In this document: positions 59,739 to 64,000 of the stretch, one piece after another | Position numbering within the stretch: position 1 is the stretch's first letter | Layout: each line of letters starts with the position of its first letter | The notes under the pieces: generated by a model | Databases searched by the model: none | What the model saw: only the letters and a program-made list of their open reading frames with translations | Told to the model about the DNA's origin: nothing | Made by a program: the position numbers and the translations under genes | Assembly (NCBI RefSeq): GCF_910592395.1 | Contig: NC_088308.1 | Location: 3,472,001 to 3,536,000, forward strand | DNA: 64,000 nt | Source: Lineus longissimus | Taxonomy: Eukaryota; Nemertea; Pilidiophora; Heteronemertea; Lineidae | Reading direction: 5' to 3'

Positions 59739-62700
59739 CACTAGAAATGTTTTGATATGCAGGATCTACGTTAATATATAATGGTACATGTACATACGAA
59801 TTCATCTCCCGTGACGTTTTGTGTTGGTGTCGGCCCAGCAGCTCGCTACTGTTTCTGTATGGACACGTCGGGGTGGGGAAGGTGCCTATTGTAAGAGTGT
59901 GAAGAATGCTCTTGTTTGTGGGAGAAGAACGAGAGAGGGAATTTAAGCATGTTTTGAAAAGGCGATCTTTAGAAAAACATTTGTGTAAGACTAACCACGA
60001 GGGGACATATACGGAAAAGGCGGAGGCTTTGTTGAATCGCTTAGTTTATGAGGTAAGGGTTGGAGAGTGGTGCTTTGGAAGTCATTTCACAGGCTACTAT
60101 TCCCATGATAGGATAATTTAAAGATACCACTATGGCCTCAGAACATCTTTACGCATGCGAGGATGTTTTGTTCATTAGACATACATGTATATAGTGACGG
60201 TGTAAGTTCATACCATATTGTTCTTCATTTTAAGTATTTTCCCATACAAGTCTTAATGCACCTCTTTTAAATTTTCTTCAGAGCATGTATAACTTTCTTG
60301 TGTTCAGAGACGATATCAATGTATGTATAATTGTTTTATGCAGGCTCAATATAGAGCAGGACTAAAGCACTGCATGGTGAGACCCAAAGTCATTTAATAC
60401 CACACGCAGTACTCTCGCGTGCTTAAGTAATATCAATGCTAGACACTCGAGTGCTTTGCGTTGCGAAAGTAAGTTAACATCGTCCTTCTTTCCCGACTTG
60501 CTGGCAATGCAACATCACCTGGATCCTGAACGAGTAATTCATGTCTATCCCGGCATGATGAGAAGCAGTTTCTACATACAAGGGTGAGCTAAGTAATCGC
60601 CCATCTCACTTTCGATGCTTTATTTCATGCATAAGGAGATGAGCCTTTGCTTGCCACCTCGGTCGGCAACTTGTTACTTGGTGAGTCTTAGTAACTATGC
60701 ATTTGTCTGGTCACTGGTCACTGTGTGAAGATAGCATTAGAAAGAATACCACGTAAACAGTTGTCTTAACCTGTCAAAGATTTTGAAGATTCTCGTGGCT
60801 TCTGTCCGAAGAATGGTCCCATGACTAGTGACCTTCCATCGATCAGAATAGTTACTGCAGGTACTCGTACAAATGGGCGTGATGAAGGTTGATCACTTCC
60901 TATCTCAACAAGGTCATAATCACCAGGCGCTGCTGATATTCATTGCACTTCTTCGGAACAAAGGCATCTTCAATTAGCTAACTTTCACTCAGGCTGGCCG
61001 AGTTGAGGCCTATACTGACTTGGCGCCGGTAATTATGATGAATTATCGCCTGAATATGCTGCACGATAAATATTTCTTGGTTCCTTTTTCATCAAGAAAG
61101 GGTGAATAGATATAGTAAGATTACTTGAAGACACAGCATTCCTTCATATTTAGGGACATACATTTCCAAAACAGCTGATATATTTGTTATATCTTGATCC
61201 ATGATGAAATGCAACGTGCCTGAATCCGTGGATACTGTTTTGTCAAATGTGAGGTTTTCGATGTTTAAGAATGACCTAAAGCAAAGTTGCTTATTTTTAA
61301 TAATCTTTTACATAAACCGATAAAATCTACACATACATATATAATCACATACATATCTTGCATATAAAACATTTTTGAGACACTATGTTCAACTTTGCGT
61401 CAATTGGCCGCAATAACATAACATTTAAACATGAAAAATAGATATATGAACAAGCAATGTATATACAAAATTTAATAATTGAGCCCGCCAATTAGTATCT
61501 TGGGTTTGCCATCCAGATTATATACGTCAACACCACGAGCATCACAACAAATTTGTCATGATGCACAACTGTGATTTAAGTTCAAATTGGCGAACTTCCC
61601 TACGAGCTCCAACCCGATAAACCAGGATTAATGCAATCTCCGAATTGGTTATGCGACGGGCGGTCTAAAAAGAGAATGCTGTTTGCAGACACCTCTGAAT
61701 ATAAGGATTTTGAAGATGATTGGGTTTTTAACTTAACTAATTCTGTGTTAATTATTCTTCTGAGCCTCTCTTTTTTCTGATTGGTTTATTCAGGTAGTGT
61801 TGACTGGTAGTCATGAAACTGATTGGCGGGTTCATTAGTACAGCGGTGCAAAACATATTGTTTTGAAAATCCCCAAGGTGCTTTTATTTTGTTTCATTAC
61901 GTTGCGACAGTAGATTTTATTTAGAAATGTCAGTAACTGTCTGCCTCCGACTGGCTATTGGGCATTTGGTGGCCAATGAGCCATATTGTCCAGAGAGTAA
62001 TGGGTTTCAAGCAACAGCAACGTAAAAGAGAAAAAATGATAAAAATGTTAAATCATTTGATGCTATTTGATGCACGTTAGCAATCGAACCAATCCATCCT
62101 GCAATATTTAGTTGGTAACGTATGATTCTTCCAGCAATCTCTGGTAATGACAAAGTTACATCATACGTGTCTAGTTAAATCTCCATATTTGCACATCCCG
62201 AGTATAGACATTCATCACAGTGTGAACAACGCCATGGACCCATCCAAATTGTCTGCTTATTTGACATTTACGACCAAACTTGCTATTGTGCATTTTCACT
62301 CAATACCAGGTTTGGTCCCAAACCGTTTGCCTAAAGGGCAGCATGGCGTACAATAGGCCTATCTTTCGTTTAGAGAGTCCAAAAGCGTTATACACTGCGC
62401 TCATCAAAAAGTTTCCTCCTAATTCTTCCTCGACCAACTGACAGTTGGCGAGAGGGTCTTTCTACATTTTACTGGTTAAAGCTTCTTCACTTCATAGTAT
62501 CTCAGCTATCCACAAAGCCACAAAACTGTACATATGCGATTATATTTACTTGTTTCTATCTACCTACAACTGGCCGAATCACGAGTCTGTCATCGCATCT
62601 GCCAAAGTATCACTTATGGTGTTCACTGTGAAAGGCCCAATATCATCACTGTCAGCGTTCTTCTGTACACCAGCAAACTCTATAACTGTCTTAGGCACCG

Positions 62701-64000
62701 TGCATGTTATTTTATTTTTGAAATGAACAATAAGTTGCAGACTCGTTACTTATTTGGCGAAACGGACAGTAAAATGCACTGCCCATCCCTGCGGCTTCAG
62801 TTTATTATAGACCTCAGCTGTATCAATCGTGCTATGTTCCCCTGCTTTATCGTAAATGGTAGGTGTGCCTGGAACAAATCCTTTTTACTCACTGTGTCAG
62901 ACATTGTAACTCTATTAGTCAATAACCATGTCACCCGCGCATCGGTCACTGATTAGTCCTGACAACCTTATAGATATGTTCATAAAATATTTCACCGCGG
63001 AAGATAAGGTTGATGCAGCGGTGACCAATAGACACAGGACAATGACATCCTTCCAAATGCCTCGCCTAATAGAAGACGACTGTGTTAACAGTTCTGACGT
63101 ACATGGTGCACTGGTTTTCCTAACCACGCCGCCACGAAATGCCCAACCTTAATCCATACCCACAATCCAAACTATCCTATTCGCCAGGTTACGAATATCA
63201 AAGCTACACACAACAGTTGTATTAATCCAGATTCGAAATGAGGGGCTCCATCTAAAAAAGAAGAGAATAATGAATCAGTGAAATATCATAAGTTATTACA
63301 AGGAGAGGCGTAATCTGTTTGAGTCATCAAAAGGGCTTAGTCAAACTGGCTGCTTTTGAGTAAACTCATCACCCCGACAAAGGTAATGCTTTTGACCATC
63401 ACATTTTCGACTATGATCCGATCAACCTTATAATCGCAGCGATACCAATTCACCAAGGAAGTTAGGAATGAGATCTGATGTTTAAAGGGCAGGCCTCGTG
63501 GATGGCTGTATGTTGTAAGCCGTTTTGGTCGGTAGCTGACAACATATTGTCTATTTCTGGTTTTAGAATGATATGGTGGCAACGTGAAGCAGTAAACCTC
63601 ACAAATAATCATATTATTACAAACAAACAAAGTATTTGAGATAGTTTAGATGCAAGCTTAGTTAGCAAAGTTTCAAGAAGACAGGTGAGAGTGTGTTAAG
63701 TCGTTAAAAATGTATTTAATAGAGGTGTCATTTGCCAAAAGCATGTGGATGATGCAAATCAACGTCGCAAATATTGTAAACCGTAAACTTTGCGCGGCAC
63801 TTTTTGCGATTAGCGAAAATTTCTAAACAGTTTGTTCGTGATTTTGATCTTCGGTTTTTGAAATCAAAACATGTTTTGGCAATTTTCATTTCAATGAATC
63901 AAGGTTATTCGCAAAATCGGCAATAATATATTGCCCGCAAAATTGGTCAGTTTACATGATGCAGCATCGATTTCGTTTCTGAAAGCAAATATGTGTTAAG
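59739..64000. other. Intergenic region to the window end
   Basis: About 4.3 kb with no recognised gene. Longer open frames (140 codons on plus from 62534; minus frames near 62915-63127 and 63337-63630) have no clear domain or supporting start and splice context. A candidate palindromic repeat lies at 63770-63960. Confidence 0.45.
63770..63960. mobile_element. Possible palindromic MITE-like repeat
   Basis: The left part reads GTAAACTTTGCGCGGCACTT and the right part, read on minus, TAAACTGACCAATTTTGCGG. Both continue with repeated TTTTGCG and GCGAAAA motifs. The rough inverted symmetry and the TTTGCG-rich composition resemble non-autonomous repeats common in marine invertebrate genomes. The boundaries are uncertain. 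Confidence 0.35.

Noticed and set aside
62534-62956. 140-codon plus-strand frame
   Set aside because: No conserved motif; composition looks like random open sequence and it overlaps other frames of equal merit.
62915-63127. Minus-strand 70-codon frame with one hydrophobic segment, like a type II membrane anchor
   Set aside because: No ATG in frame, no convincing splice partners and no recognised domain.

Overview
The window is nuclear DNA from an animal, most likely a marine bilaterian invertebrate (lophotrochozoan, ambulacrarian or similar; the sequence alone does not settle the phylum). The evidence is GT-AG spliceosomal introns of 50 bp to 19 kb, lineage-specific tandem arrays of class A GPCRs, a clear FBXL16 orthologue, secreted PAN/Apple-type proteins, MITE-like repeats, and no bacterial signatures.

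Layout. (1) 1-7 kb: three intronless, mutually paralogous FMRFamide-receptor-like GPCRs. One on the minus strand is clipped by the window edge (1-594), one is on minus (1607-2662), and one is on plus, divergent from it (5905-6960). (2) 8.2-23.1 kb: a minus-strand tandem array of six apparently intact three-exon orphan class A receptors plus a truncated exon-1 relic. Every gene has the same intron phases and a middle exon of exactly 221 nt. The central three genes sit in about 2.5 kb segmental duplication units that also carry their introns and intergenic DNA. These receptors lack the usual TM3-ECL2 cysteine pair and depart from consensus at DRY, at the TM6 Trp and at the NPxxY Pro. (3) 24.4-26.2 kb: a six-exon secreted protein I assembled from splice sites, with a signal peptide, two exon-duplicated 71-residue Cys-rich PAN-like domains and a cationic Ser/Gly/Tyr-rich tail. 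(4) 27.8-51.6 kb: FBXL16 in three coding exons, with introns of 19.4 kb and 3.0 kb; intron 1 holds MITE-like elements, minisatellites and a possible isolated promoter. (5) 55.0-56.5 kb: a second secreted PAN-domain protein with a signal peptide, a PAN-like domain, a Thr-rich mucin-like linker and a PAN-like domain. (6) 58.7-59.7 kb: one more intronless class A GPCR with a more canonical extracellular disulfide. The remainder is intergenic DNA in which I see no supportable genes.

How the genes relate. The GPCRs look like chemosensory or peptide-sensing receptors amplified by local duplication, gene conversion and occasional decay. The two secreted PAN proteins share a design (signal exon, phase-1 symmetric domain exons, low-complexity segment) and look like extracellular matrix, mucus or adhesive proteins. 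FBXL16 is a conserved single-copy gene lying between them. No functional pathway linking the three groups can be read from the sequence.
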